Source: a virus. From it: a stretch of DNA of 22,441 nt. Each line of letters begins with the position of its first letter. The stretch's first letter is position 1. The stretch lies in the IMG/VR virus record IMGVR_UViG_3300001589_000152, positions 1,170-23,610 of that record; one strand, 5' to 3'. The notes beneath the pieces are model-generated. The model had not been told where the DNA came from, did not search any database, and saw nothing but the letters and a program-made list of their open reading frames with translations. A program made the translations under genes and the position numbers. This document shows positions 1 to 7,069 of this stretch, piece by piece.

Positions 1-174
1 CTTATTAAAAGACAATGGGGTGCAAATCTTATTAAGTTTGAAGGCATGCAACTACCGGGTGGAGTTATCCTTAATGGTAGACAGATATATGAAGATGCTA
101 CAGTAGATATAGAAAAACTGGAAGAAAGAATTAGATTAGAGCAAGAATTGCCCGTAGATTTTTTCGTGGGATAA
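1..174 (+). CDS. 13: Neck protein gp13, C-terminal fragment
   Basis: Frame 1 is open from the first base to a TAA at 172-174, so this is the last 57 codons of a gene that begins outside the window. The tail contains an LPGGVILNGRQIYEDA stretch and ends LPVDFFVG, which I recognise as the style of gp13 C-termini in T4-like phages. In T4, gp13 and gp14 form the neck that closes the filled head and joins it to the tail. The position directly before gp14, four bases upstream of its ATG, is the T4 gene order and supports the call. The catalogue of conserved residues is too short for certainty; the order of genes carries much of the weight. Confidence 0.75.
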   Translation, partial: LIKRQWGANLIKFEGMQLPGGVILNGRQIYEDATVDIEKLEERIRLEQELPVDFFVG

Positions 175-178
175 GTAA

Positions 179-781
179 ATGGCAACTAATATATACTTTT
201 CGCAAAAACACACTAACGAACAAAATCTGCACGAGGACATAATTATTGAGTCCTTAAAACTGTATGGGCAAGATGTATATTATCTTCCTAGGACTATAGT
301 GAATGAAAATAAAGTTTTTGGTGAAGATATACCATCAATATTTAATTCATCCTATAAGATTGAAATGTACATTGAAAACGCAGAAGGCTTTGATGGCGAA
401 GGCGATCTTTTTACAAAATTTGGAGTTGAAATTCGTGATGCAGCAACTTTCATTGTAGCAAGGCGAAGATGGAGTGGCATCATTGGCCAAGGATCAAACG
501 ATATAGAAACTGAAAGACCCGTTGAAGGTGATCTTATCTGGTTACCCCTTTCAAATTCTATGTTTGAGATTATGCATGTTGAACACGAATCTCCATTTTA
601 TCAGTTAAGTAATTTACCAACATATAAAATGAGATGTGAATTGTTTGAATACAACGGAGAAGATTTCAACACTTCATTAGAATCTCTAAATTCTATAGAA
701 ACTGAAGGATCTTATACTTATGAGTTGACTCTTAATCAACCAACAACAGCAACAGCAACAGCGGTGGTAGGTTCAGTATGA
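179..781 (+). CDS. 14: Neck protein gp14, N-terminal part (split gene)
   Basis: 200 aa. Residues 1-100 match the gp14 family closely: start MATNIYF, then YGQDVYYLPRTIVN, a YIENAEGF motif and KFGVEIRDAATFIVARR. In T4, gp14 (256 aa) is a neck protein needed for head completion and head-tail joining. The usual C-terminus (an LDFSE.NPFGDP-like end) is absent here and sits instead at the end of the next frame. The last residues, PTTATATAVVGSV, look like the start of the repeat unit that fills that next frame, so this reading frame stops in the middle of a repeat. The stop TGA overlaps the next ATG as ATGA. It is either a genuinely split gene with coupled translation, a frameshifted gene, or a sequence error. 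Confidence 0.9.
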   Translation: MATNIYFSQKHTNEQNLHEDIIIESLKLYGQDVYYLPRTIVNENKVFGEDIPSIFNSSYKIEMYIENAEGFDGEGDLFTKFGVEIRDAATFIVARRRWSGIIGQGSNDIETERPVEGDLIWLPLSNSMFEIMHVEHESPFYQLSNLPTYKMRCELFEYNGEDFNTSLESLNSIETEGSYTYELTLNQPTTATATAVVGSV

Positions 782-1869
782 GTAGTATTATTTCATTAAA
801 TTTAACTAACACAGGTAGTAGATATGATAGTGCGCCTTCTGTCATTATATCTCTGCCACAAGGAACTCCAACACATGCAACAGCAACCGCAGCAGTGGAC
901 GGACTGGGAAAAGTTAGCGGTGCAGTAGTAACAAATCCAGGCAGTTATTATATAACTCAACCTCAAGTTACTATAGATGTTCCGACGGATTCTAGTAACA
1001 AAAATGCTATCGCGTCTTTGGTGTGGGATAATTTAAATAAGAACGTGTATTCGGTAGCAATAGACGATTCCGGAAAATTCTATACAAGTGCGCCTACTGT
1101 GACGTTTTCTGATCCTGACTCTTTACCCGGAACTTTAGCAACCGCAACAGCAACTATAGCAAACGATAGAGTTTCGACATTAACATTAAGTAATGTTGGA
1201 GCGGGCTATACTAGTGCTCCGACAGTAACTATAGCGCCACCAACCGGAACTCCTAATAATTTTAGAGCGCAAGCTGCGGTTATAATGAAAAGCGAAGATA
1301 GCAATAATAGCATATTTTCTGTAAGTATTTTAGATTCTGGTAATTTTTACACAGGTATTCCGAATATAACAATAGACTCTGCGACTGGCACAAATCAACT
1401 TTTTAGAGCGCAGGCTGCTGCGATATTTGATTTTGATAATAAGAGATTGTTAAGATTAGATATAATACATAAAGGTAAGTATTACGATTCGAGTAACCCT
1501 CCTTTAGTCACTATTGCAGAGCCTCCGGCATTGACACGATTAGGTTTTAATATAGGAGAAAAAATAACTCATTCTGTTGGTGGTACTATACTAAGAGGCG
1601 AAGTATCTGCATATAGTAAAAAGAATGCCACAATGTCGCTAATTCATGTAGGCGCAGATGATGGTAATTATCATTCTCCTGCTGCATCCACAGATTCAGA
1701 TATTGTAGGTGCAAACGGCTCTAAAGTTGGAATAGCAACAGTGACAGATAATAATAAAATTCAAACAAACTCGCAAAATGATATATTCGATGCTACGGCG
1801 TCTAATGTTTTGCTTGATTTTCTAGACTTCTCCGAGACTAATCCCTTTGGCGATCCAGGAGACACATAA
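778..1869 (+). CDS. Repeat-rich protein carrying the gp14 C-terminus
   Basis: 363 aa. Residues about 13-250 hold six repeats with a period near 43 aa, centred on G..Y.SAP.VTI motifs starting near residues 13, 55, 98, 141, 187 and 233, with ATATA stretches between some of them. These look like short beta-rich adhesive or decoration repeats. Residues about 252-363 are different, and end LLDFLDFSETNPFGDPGDT, which I recognise as a gp14-type C-terminus. With the upstream frame this would make a roughly 560-aa gp14. The ATG overlaps the gp14 stop as ATGA; a GGTGGTAGG purine-rich stretch at 763-771 could serve as ribosome binding site. No slippery heptamer is visible in the shared open stretch 736-781. 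Its stop overlaps the gp15 start (TAATG). Confidence 0.75.
   Translation: MSSIISLNLTNTGSRYDSAPSVIISLPQGTPTHATATAAVDGLGKVSGAVVTNPGSYYITQPQVTIDVPTDSSNKNAIASLVWDNLNKNVYSVAIDDSGKFYTSAPTVTFSDPDSLPGTLATATATIANDRVSTLTLSNVGAGYTSAPTVTIAPPTGTPNNFRAQAAVIMKSEDSNNSIFSVSILDSGNFYTGIPNITIDSATGTNQLFRAQAAAIFDFDNKRLLRLDIIHKGKYYDSSNPPLVTIAEPPALTRLGFNIGEKITHSVGGTILRGEVSAYSKKNATMSLIHVGADDGNYHSPAASTDSDIVGANGSKVGIATVTDNNKIQTNSQNDIFDATASNVLLDFLDFSETNPFGDPGDT
814..1528 (+). repeat. Six tandem ~43-codon repeats inside the gp14 region
   Basis: Protein-level repeats: GSRYDSAPSVII, GSYYITQPQVTI, GKFYTSAPTVTF, GAGYTSAPTVTI, GNFYTGIPNITI and GKYYDSSNPPLVTI. Distances between them are 42, 43, 43, 46 and 46 aa. The DNA copies have diverged, so the array is old or under selection rather than a recent duplication. 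A seventh, partial unit is suggested by the ATATAVVGSV tail of the upstream frame. Confidence 0.8.
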
Positions 1870-2654
1870 TGTTAACATATTTTTACCACGAGAGAATTAG
1901 AAAATCTGTTGCAATCTTTGGAACGATGTTTAATAACATTTATGTTTTGAGAAAAGATTCATCAGGAAAAGTAAGAAGTCAGGTTAAAGTTCCTCTGTCA
2001 TATGCGCCTAAAGCTAAATATCTTGACAGAATTAGAGAAAATCCAGATTTAGACACTGATACCAAAGTTGCAATAAAACTTCCTAGGATGTCGTTCGAAA
2101 TTGTTGGCATGACGTATAATTCAGAACGAAAGCTGCCTAAGATGAATACGTTTAATAAAACGCTTTCAACTACACAGAAAAATAAATTCTATAGTCCCGC
2201 ACCGTACGATATTATCTTTCAATTAAATATTTACGCTAAAACACAAGATGATGCTCTACAAATGGTAGAGCAAATAATACCTTATTTTAATCCGCACTAT
2301 ACAATTACTATGAAGCCTTTTGCTACCCTAGCGTCTGATATTAGGGAAGATATTCCTATCACTTTAAACGGTGTTACGTTTTCGGATGATTTTGAAGGAT
2401 CTCTGGAACAAAGAAGGACTATAATATATACTTTAGACTTCACAATGTTAGCAAACTTCTATGGACCTATAACGTCTGGAAATGTCATAAGAAAAACAAT
2501 TACAGACGTACACAGTCAAATTTTGGGAGATTCTAGTGATCCGCAGTTCGCGCAATATGTGATAGAGCCTAATCCACTAGGTCTCACGCCACCTCTAGGA
2601 GATAGTGATTTCGGATTTTCGATAATTACTAATGAAACTTTTGATTCCGCATAA
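1869..2654 (+). CDS. 15: Tail sheath stabiliser/tail terminator gp15
   Basis: 261 aa against 272 in T4. The N-terminus (YFYHERIRKSVAIFGTMFNNI), a LPRMSFEIVGMTYN segment at about residues 76-90, YSPAPYDIIFQLNIYAKTQDD and VEQIIPYFNPHYTITM at about 134-150 follow the gp15 pattern (T4: VEQILPYFQPHFNTTM). In T4, gp15 is a hexameric ring capping the completed tail that binds the neck. The ATG overlaps the preceding stop by one base (TAATG), implying coupled translation. Lies between the gp14 region and gp16, the T4 order. Confidence 0.95.
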   Translation: MLTYFYHERIRKSVAIFGTMFNNIYVLRKDSSGKVRSQVKVPLSYAPKAKYLDRIRENPDLDTDTKVAIKLPRMSFEIVGMTYNSERKLPKMNTFNKTLSTTQKNKFYSPAPYDIIFQLNIYAKTQDDALQMVEQIIPYFNPHYTITMKPFATLASDIREDIPITLNGVTFSDDFEGSLEQRRTIIYTLDFTMLANFYGPITSGNVIRKTITDVHSQILGDSSDPQFAQYVIEPNPLGLTPPLGDSDFGFSIITNETFDSA

Positions 2655-2663
2655 GGAAATATA

Positions 2664-3020
2664 ATGAACGATTCAGATAATGCAATAAACGATATCGAGT
2701 TTACGCGACAGACATATTATGATTTGATTAATAAAGGGCAAAATGCTTTAGATGAAATGACTTCTATTGCAAGTGCTTTAGAGCATCCAAGAGCGTTTGA
2801 GGTGGTCGCGGGTCTTATCAAAACAGTTTCAGATACTAACGATAAATTATTGGACCTTCATAAAAAGAAGTTAGAACTTTCTCAAGCTAATAAACATAAG
2901 CAAATTGAAGGTAGCACAACAAATAATTTGTTTGTAGGCTCTACTGTTGAACTGCAAAGGATGCTTTTAGACATAGATAAAAATGATAATATGATTGATG
3001 TTACAGATGATACTAAATGA
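2664..3020 (+). CDS. 16: Small terminase subunit gp16
   Basis: 118 aa, shorter than T4 gp16 (164 aa). The central part, ALEHPRAFEVVAGLI followed by DTNDKLLDLHKKK (about residues 39-70), parallels the T4 segment around SPRHMEVFATL and TNREILKLHK, and NLFVGSTVELQRML near residues 88-101 parallels the T4 VFMGSPTEL motif. The protein recognises or regulates DNA for packaging and stimulates the gp17 motor. The missing residues relative to T4 are mostly at the N-terminus. AAGGAAA upstream of the ATG is a plausible ribosome binding site. The 3' end overlaps the start of gp17. Confidence 0.92.
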   Translation: MNDSDNAINDIEFTRQTYYDLINKGQNALDEMTSIASALEHPRAFEVVAGLIKTVSDTNDKLLDLHKKKLELSQANKHKQIEGSTTNNLFVGSTVELQRMLLDIDKNDNMIDVTDDTK

Positions 3021-4614
3021 AAAAGAGAGCTATCTTGGTAATCCTCAAGTAAAGAAGGATGGCGTTATTCAGCAGTGGACAAACGCTGAGGTACAAGAGT
3101 ACGCAAAATGTATGCACAACCCTGCGTATTTTGCCAAAACCTATTGTAAAATTATATCTTTGGATCGCGGTCTGGTTCCATTTGAATTATACGCATATCA
3201 AGAGGAAATGTTTAAATCGTTTAATGAGAATAGATTTTCAATCGTTTTGGCATGTAGGCAGTCTGGAAAATCTATATCATCATGTGCATATCTGCTCTGG
3301 TATGCACTATTCCATTCCGAACAAACTATTGCAGTCATGGCAAACAAAGGCGCTACAGCAAGAGAAATGATTGGTCGCGTTACACTCATGTTAGAAGGCT
3401 TGCCGTTCTTTCTTCAGCCTGGATGTAAAGCATTAAACAAAGGCTCTATAGAGTTTAGTAATAATTCTAAGATTGTGGCTGCGGCTACTTCAGGATCATC
3501 TATTCGTGGTATGTCTGTGAATTTACTATATCTTGACGAATTTGCATTTGTTGAAAATGCAGCAACATTCTATACATCAACATATCCTGTTGTGTCAAGT
3601 GGCGAATCTACAAAAGTTATTATTACTTCAACAGCTAATGGTGTCGGCAACGTCTTTCATAAGATTTGGGAAGGCGCAATGCAGAACACTAACGAATATA
3701 AACCATTTCGTGTTGATTGGTATGATGTTCCTGGGCGTGATGAGGCTTGGAAAGCTTCAACTATCGCTAACACTTCACAGCTACAATTTGATCAAGAATT
3801 TGGCAATACATTTATGGGCACAGGAAATACACTGATAGCTGCGGAATGTTTGTTGGCATTAAAAGCAAAAGAGCCGTTAAAACGTATTGACAGAGACTCA
3901 GTTTTAGTGTATAAAGAACCTGTAAAGAAACACAATTATGTTTGTATGGTAGACGTTGCTCGTGGAAGAGGTCAAGATTATTCAACATTTAATATAATAG
4001 ATGTAACAGAAGGTGAGCCTATTGAGCAAGTCGCAGTTTATCGAAATAATTTAATATCTCCTTTATTGTTTCCTAATATTATTGTAAAATATGCAGCAAC
4101 ATATAATGAAGCCACTATTGTGGTCGAATCTAATGATGCAGGTCAAGTAGTATGTAACGGTCTATACCACGATTTAGAGTATGAGAACATGTTTGTTGAG
4201 TCTGTAGTACATGCAGACAAAATTGGCATCAATATGACGAAAAAAGTAAAACGTATAGGATGCTCTGCTATAAAAGATTTATTAGAAACAGGCAAGCTAA
4301 TAATACACGATGAGGAAACTATTTTAGAAATATCAACATTTGAAGCCAGGGGCAATTCATTCGAAGCTAGTAATGGAAACCATGACGATTTAATGATGAA
4401 CTTTGTTCTTTTCGGATACTATACAGGTACATCGGACTTTCAAGAATTGAGTGATATAAATGTTAAAGACCTTATGTTCTCACAAAGAATGCACGAAATT
4501 GAAAACGACATGTTACCATTCGGGTTCATTGACGATGGTAGGGATGAACCTCTAGTTCAACCAGATGATCCTTGGGGAGTAATTCAACCAGAAGTTTGGC
4601 ACGATTATCGCTAA
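2998..4614 (+). CDS. 17: Large terminase subunit gp17 (packaging ATPase-nuclease)
   Basis: About 538 aa. It is the DNA-packaging motor that docks on the portal. ATPase domain: Walker A CRQSGKS at residues 86-92, Walker B LLYLDE at 176-181, coupling motif TSTAN at about 210-214. Nuclease domain: acidic residues at D319 (MVDVARGRGQD), E377 (VVESND) and D463/D464 (NHDDLMMN), fitting the RNase H-like terminase nuclease. T4 gp17 is 610 aa. Start is uncertain: in-frame TTG at 2995, ATG at 2998 and ATG at 3007 are all inside the end of gp16 and none has a clear Shine-Dalgarno; translation is probably coupled to gp16. All catalytic residues are present. Confidence 0.97.
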   Translation: MLQMILNEKESYLGNPQVKKDGVIQQWTNAEVQEYAKCMHNPAYFAKTYCKIISLDRGLVPFELYAYQEEMFKSFNENRFSIVLACRQSGKSISSCAYLLWYALFHSEQTIAVMANKGATAREMIGRVTLMLEGLPFFLQPGCKALNKGSIEFSNNSKIVAAATSGSSIRGMSVNLLYLDEFAFVENAATFYTSTYPVVSSGESTKVIITSTANGVGNVFHKIWEGAMQNTNEYKPFRVDWYDVPGRDEAWKASTIANTSQLQFDQEFGNTFMGTGNTLIAAECLLALKAKEPLKRIDRDSVLVYKEPVKKHNYVCMVDVARGRGQDYSTFNIIDVTEGEPIEQVAVYRNNLISPLLFPNIIVKYAATYNEATIVVESNDAGQVVCNGLYHDLEYENMFVESVVHADKIGINMTKKVKRIGCSAIKDLLETGKLIIHDEETILEISTFEARGNSFEASNGNHDDLMMNFVLFGYYTGTSDFQELSDINVKDLMFSQRMHEIENDMLPFGFIDDGRDEPLVQPDDPWGVIQPEVWHDYR

Positions 4615-4625
4615 AATAGATATTA

Positions 4626-4633
4626 TATAAATA
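4626..4633 (+). promoter_or_regulatory. T4-type late promoter for gp18
   Basis: TATAAATA in the 83-base gap between gp17 and gp18, followed by ACAGTAA. In T4, this octamer is the sole -10 element read by the late sigma gp55 with the sliding clamp. The leader to the gp18 ATG would be about 60 bases. Confidence 0.85.
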
Positions 4634-4697
4634 ACAGTAATTGAACATAATCGTATTATGAAAACTTATAATTCTATACTTGGAAAAGGAAATAGAC

Positions 4698-6446
4698 ATG
4701 GCGTTATTCTCACCATCAGAGTCTCCTGCTGTCGTTGTAAAAGAAATAGACCTCACTAATGGCGTTGCCAACGTGCCCACATCTACGGGCGCATTTGTTG
4801 GTAACTTTAATTGGGGTCCTTGCGACGAACCGACTCTCGTAAATAATGAAGCGAAACTGGCAAATGTATTTGGCTCACCAGATACCACAAATACAGTAGA
4901 CTTTCACTCAGCAGCATATTATCTAAGATATTCCGACGATCTTTACATTGTTCGGGAATATACAGCAACAGCAAAAAATGCATATGATCCAGATGTAGAT
5001 TCAGCCAATGTACCGCTAATAACAAATTCTGACAATTTTGATGGTCAAGTGGCGGCACGGGAATCTGATTCTCACACATTTATCGCAAGATATCCAGGTG
5101 AACTAGGAAATTCTTTGAAAATTTCTGTTACGGGTGCTGGCGATACTGATTATGATAGTTGGCAATATAAAGCAAATTTTGACGCGCAGCCAGAAACATC
5201 GTCTTGGTGTGTAGGAATTGATTCAGCGGGTGCTACTCAATCCAACAGTACTATCAAAGATGAGGCACACGTTGTCGTTATTGACGAGGGTGGCAAAATT
5301 ACGGGTACGCAAGGAACAATACTCGAAACTTTCCCATTCGTTTCTATGGCACTTGGCGCTAAAACTTCGGACGGCACTTCAAGCTACATTAAAAACGTAA
5401 TTAACACACAGTCCAAATACGTTTGGATGGCAGGCTTCAACAATAAATACGGCACTAACGCTGGTACATCAGCAACTACAAGCAGCAACTATACGACTGG
5501 ATTTGCTGCAAAGGTAGAAACCTCACTTAGCCGGGGCGTAAACTCAGAATTACTTACAACAACGGAGTATGCTAGTGGATTTGATAAGTTTGAAGATCCA
5601 AACGCATTAGCAATCGACTTCTTAATTGCTCCTAGCGTTGCATCTTCGGACGATCAGACAACTATTGTTAATGATCTTGTAGGAATCGCACAAAGTATCA
5701 GAAAAGATTGTATGGTTGTTACTTCGCCAAATAGAGCCGCTGTAGTTGGGGCTGCAACTCCTGTTGCAACAACACTCACAAGTGTTGCATTATTCACGCG
5801 CAGTTCATATCTTGCTGTAGACAATCAATTCTTGAAAGTCTACGATAAGTATAATGATAACTATATCAATATTCCTGCGGCTTCATCGACTGCCGGACTC
5901 ATGGCAGCAACAGATAACAACTTTGCACCTTGGTTCTCACCTGCGGGAACACGTAGAGGTCAATATTTTGGTGTCACAAGTTTGGCATATTCTCCAAACA
6001 AATCTGAAAGAGATCAGCTATATCAAGCTGGGATCAATCCTATTGCAAACATCCCAGGTCAAGGCATTTTGTTATATGGTGATAAAACTCACCTTGCAAG
6101 ACCATCTGCATTTGATCGAATCAATGTTCGTAGATTGTTCCTTGTACTTGAAAGAGCAATTTCGGCGGCAGCACAAAACATTCTGTTTGAATTTAACGAT
6201 GAATTTACCAGAGCAGAATTTGTGAATATCATCGAACCACTTCTCCGAGACGTGAAGGGTAGACGTGGTATCACAGATTTCAAAATGGTTTGCGATGAAA
6301 CAAACAACACACCGTTGGTTGTAGACACAAATCAATTTGTAGCTAGCCTATTCATTAAACCAGCAAGATCAATCAATTTCATCACACTTAACTTTGTTGC
6401 AGTACGCACCGGCGTTTCGTTTGAAGAAGTTGTTGGCACTGTATAA
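4698..6446 (+). CDS. 18: Contractile tail sheath protein gp18
   Basis: 582 aa against 659 in T4. N-terminus MALFSPSESPAVVVKEIDLT, then a TGAFVGNFNWGPCDEP segment typical of sheath proteins, and a C-terminal domain with GQGILLYGDKTH, NVRRLFLVLERAI, FVNIIEPLLRDVKGRRGI and PARSINFITLNFVAV, the strongly conserved handshake part of T4-like sheaths. The frame is open further up to a TTG at 4680, but ATG 4698 has an AAAGGAAA ribosome site and gives the familiar start, so I chose it. It forms the contractile outer tube around gp19. The variable surface part in the middle is shorter than in T4. Confidence 0.96.
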   Translation: MALFSPSESPAVVVKEIDLTNGVANVPTSTGAFVGNFNWGPCDEPTLVNNEAKLANVFGSPDTTNTVDFHSAAYYLRYSDDLYIVREYTATAKNAYDPDVDSANVPLITNSDNFDGQVAARESDSHTFIARYPGELGNSLKISVTGAGDTDYDSWQYKANFDAQPETSSWCVGIDSAGATQSNSTIKDEAHVVVIDEGGKITGTQGTILETFPFVSMALGAKTSDGTSSYIKNVINTQSKYVWMAGFNNKYGTNAGTSATTSSNYTTGFAAKVETSLSRGVNSELLTTTEYASGFDKFEDPNALAIDFLIAPSVASSDDQTTIVNDLVGIAQSIRKDCMVVTSPNRAAVVGAATPVATTLTSVALFTRSSYLAVDNQFLKVYDKYNDNYINIPAASSTAGLMAATDNNFAPWFSPAGTRRGQYFGVTSLAYSPNKSERDQLYQAGINPIANIPGQGILLYGDKTHLARPSAFDRINVRRLFLVLERAISAAAQNILFEFNDEFTRAEFVNIIEPLLRDVKGRRGITDFKMVCDETNNTPLVVDTNQFVASLFIKPARSINFITLNFVAVRTGVSFEEVVGTV

Positions 6447-6465
6447 GAAAGTATAGGAGAAAAAA

Positions 6466-6993
6466 ATGGCTATCTTAGGTGTAGACGATTTCAAAGCAAA
6501 ACTAAGAGGTGGGGGCGCCCGCTCAAATCTCTTTAAAGCAACAATTAACTTTCCAGGTTATGCTGCGGGTGACGTTGAATTAACATCATTCATGTGTAAA
6601 GGAGCCGCGCTTCCAGCATCGGAAATCTCGACAGTTCCAGTACCATTTCGTGGCAGAACCCTGCAAATTGCGGGTGATCGTACATTCCAGCCCTGGCAGG
6701 TAACGATCTATAATGACACAGATTTTGGTACAAGAAATGCGTTAGAACGCTGGATGAATGGCATGAATGCACATTCAACAAATACTGGCGTGACTGATCC
6801 AACAGCATATCAAGCGGACTTGCTAGTGGATCAATTGGACAAAGATGAGAGCGTACTAAAGCGGTATGTCTTTCGTGGATGTTTTCCAACTAATATTTCG
6901 ACTATTGAGTTGTCATATGACGAAGCCGCTGCAATCGAAGAATTTACTTGTGAATTCCAGATCCAGTATTGGGAAAGTAATACGACCTCATAA
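6466..6993 (+). CDS. 19: Tail tube protein gp19
   Basis: 175 aa against 163 in T4. Pattern of the tube fold: GGARSNLFKATINFP at about 15-30, FMCKGAALPASEISTVPVPFRGR, LQIAGDRTFQPWQVTIYND at about 66-84 and ALERWMNGMN. It polymerises into the inner tube through which DNA and the tape measure exit. AGGAGAAAAAA directly upstream of the ATG is a strong ribosome binding site, as expected for a highly expressed protein. It follows gp18 by 19 bases and shares its late promoter at 4626. Confidence 0.96.
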   Translation: MAILGVDDFKAKLRGGGARSNLFKATINFPGYAAGDVELTSFMCKGAALPASEISTVPVPFRGRTLQIAGDRTFQPWQVTIYNDTDFGTRNALERWMNGMNAHSTNTGVTDPTAYQADLLVDQLDKDESVLKRYVFRGCFPTNISTIELSYDEAAAIEEFTCEFQIQYWESNTTS

Positions 6994-6998
6994 AGTTG

Positions 6999-7006
6999 TA
7001 TAAATA
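6999..7006 (+). promoter_or_regulatory. T4-type late promoter for gp20
   Basis: TATAAATA in the gap between gp19 and gp20, followed by AGAGTGA. Transcription would start a few bases downstream, at or just before the hairpin at 7016-7037. No other late promoter is seen before 15201, so this one may also drive the two adhesion genes after gp20. Confidence 0.85.
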
Positions 7007-7015
7007 AGAGTGACA

Positions 7016-7037
7016 GTGGGGAGATTCGTCTCCCCAC
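7016..7037 (+). other. Perfect leader hairpin with TTCG loop
   Basis: GTGGGGAGA, loop TTCG, TCTCCCCAC: nine uninterrupted base pairs closing a TTCG tetraloop. No T-run follows (the next bases are CATAATTACATT), so it is a poor intrinsic terminator. It lies about ten bases after the TATAAATA box and would sit at or very near the 5' end of the gp20 transcript, about 30 bases before the gp20 ATG. It may protect the mRNA 5' end; it could also mark the 3' end of gp19 read-through transcripts. Confidence 0.75.
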
Positions 7038-7069
7038 CATAATTACATTATAACTATTAGGAAAATTAC

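Noticed and set aside
736-781. Programmed -1 frameshift signal at the gp14 junction
   Set aside because: No X XXY YYZ heptamer and no clear downstream hairpin or pseudoknot seen; the ATGA overlap gives a simpler explanation, so recoding is kept only as an alternative.
4526-4888. Open frame of 120 codons on the minus strand spanning the gp17-gp18 gap
   Set aside because: Covers the end of gp17, the late promoter and the start of gp18; the translation shows no domain and the plus-strand genes fully explain the DNA.
7016-7037. Hairpin before gp20 as an intrinsic terminator for gp19
   Set aside because: No T-run follows and it lies downstream of the late promoter, where termination would cut off gp20; kept as a leader structure.
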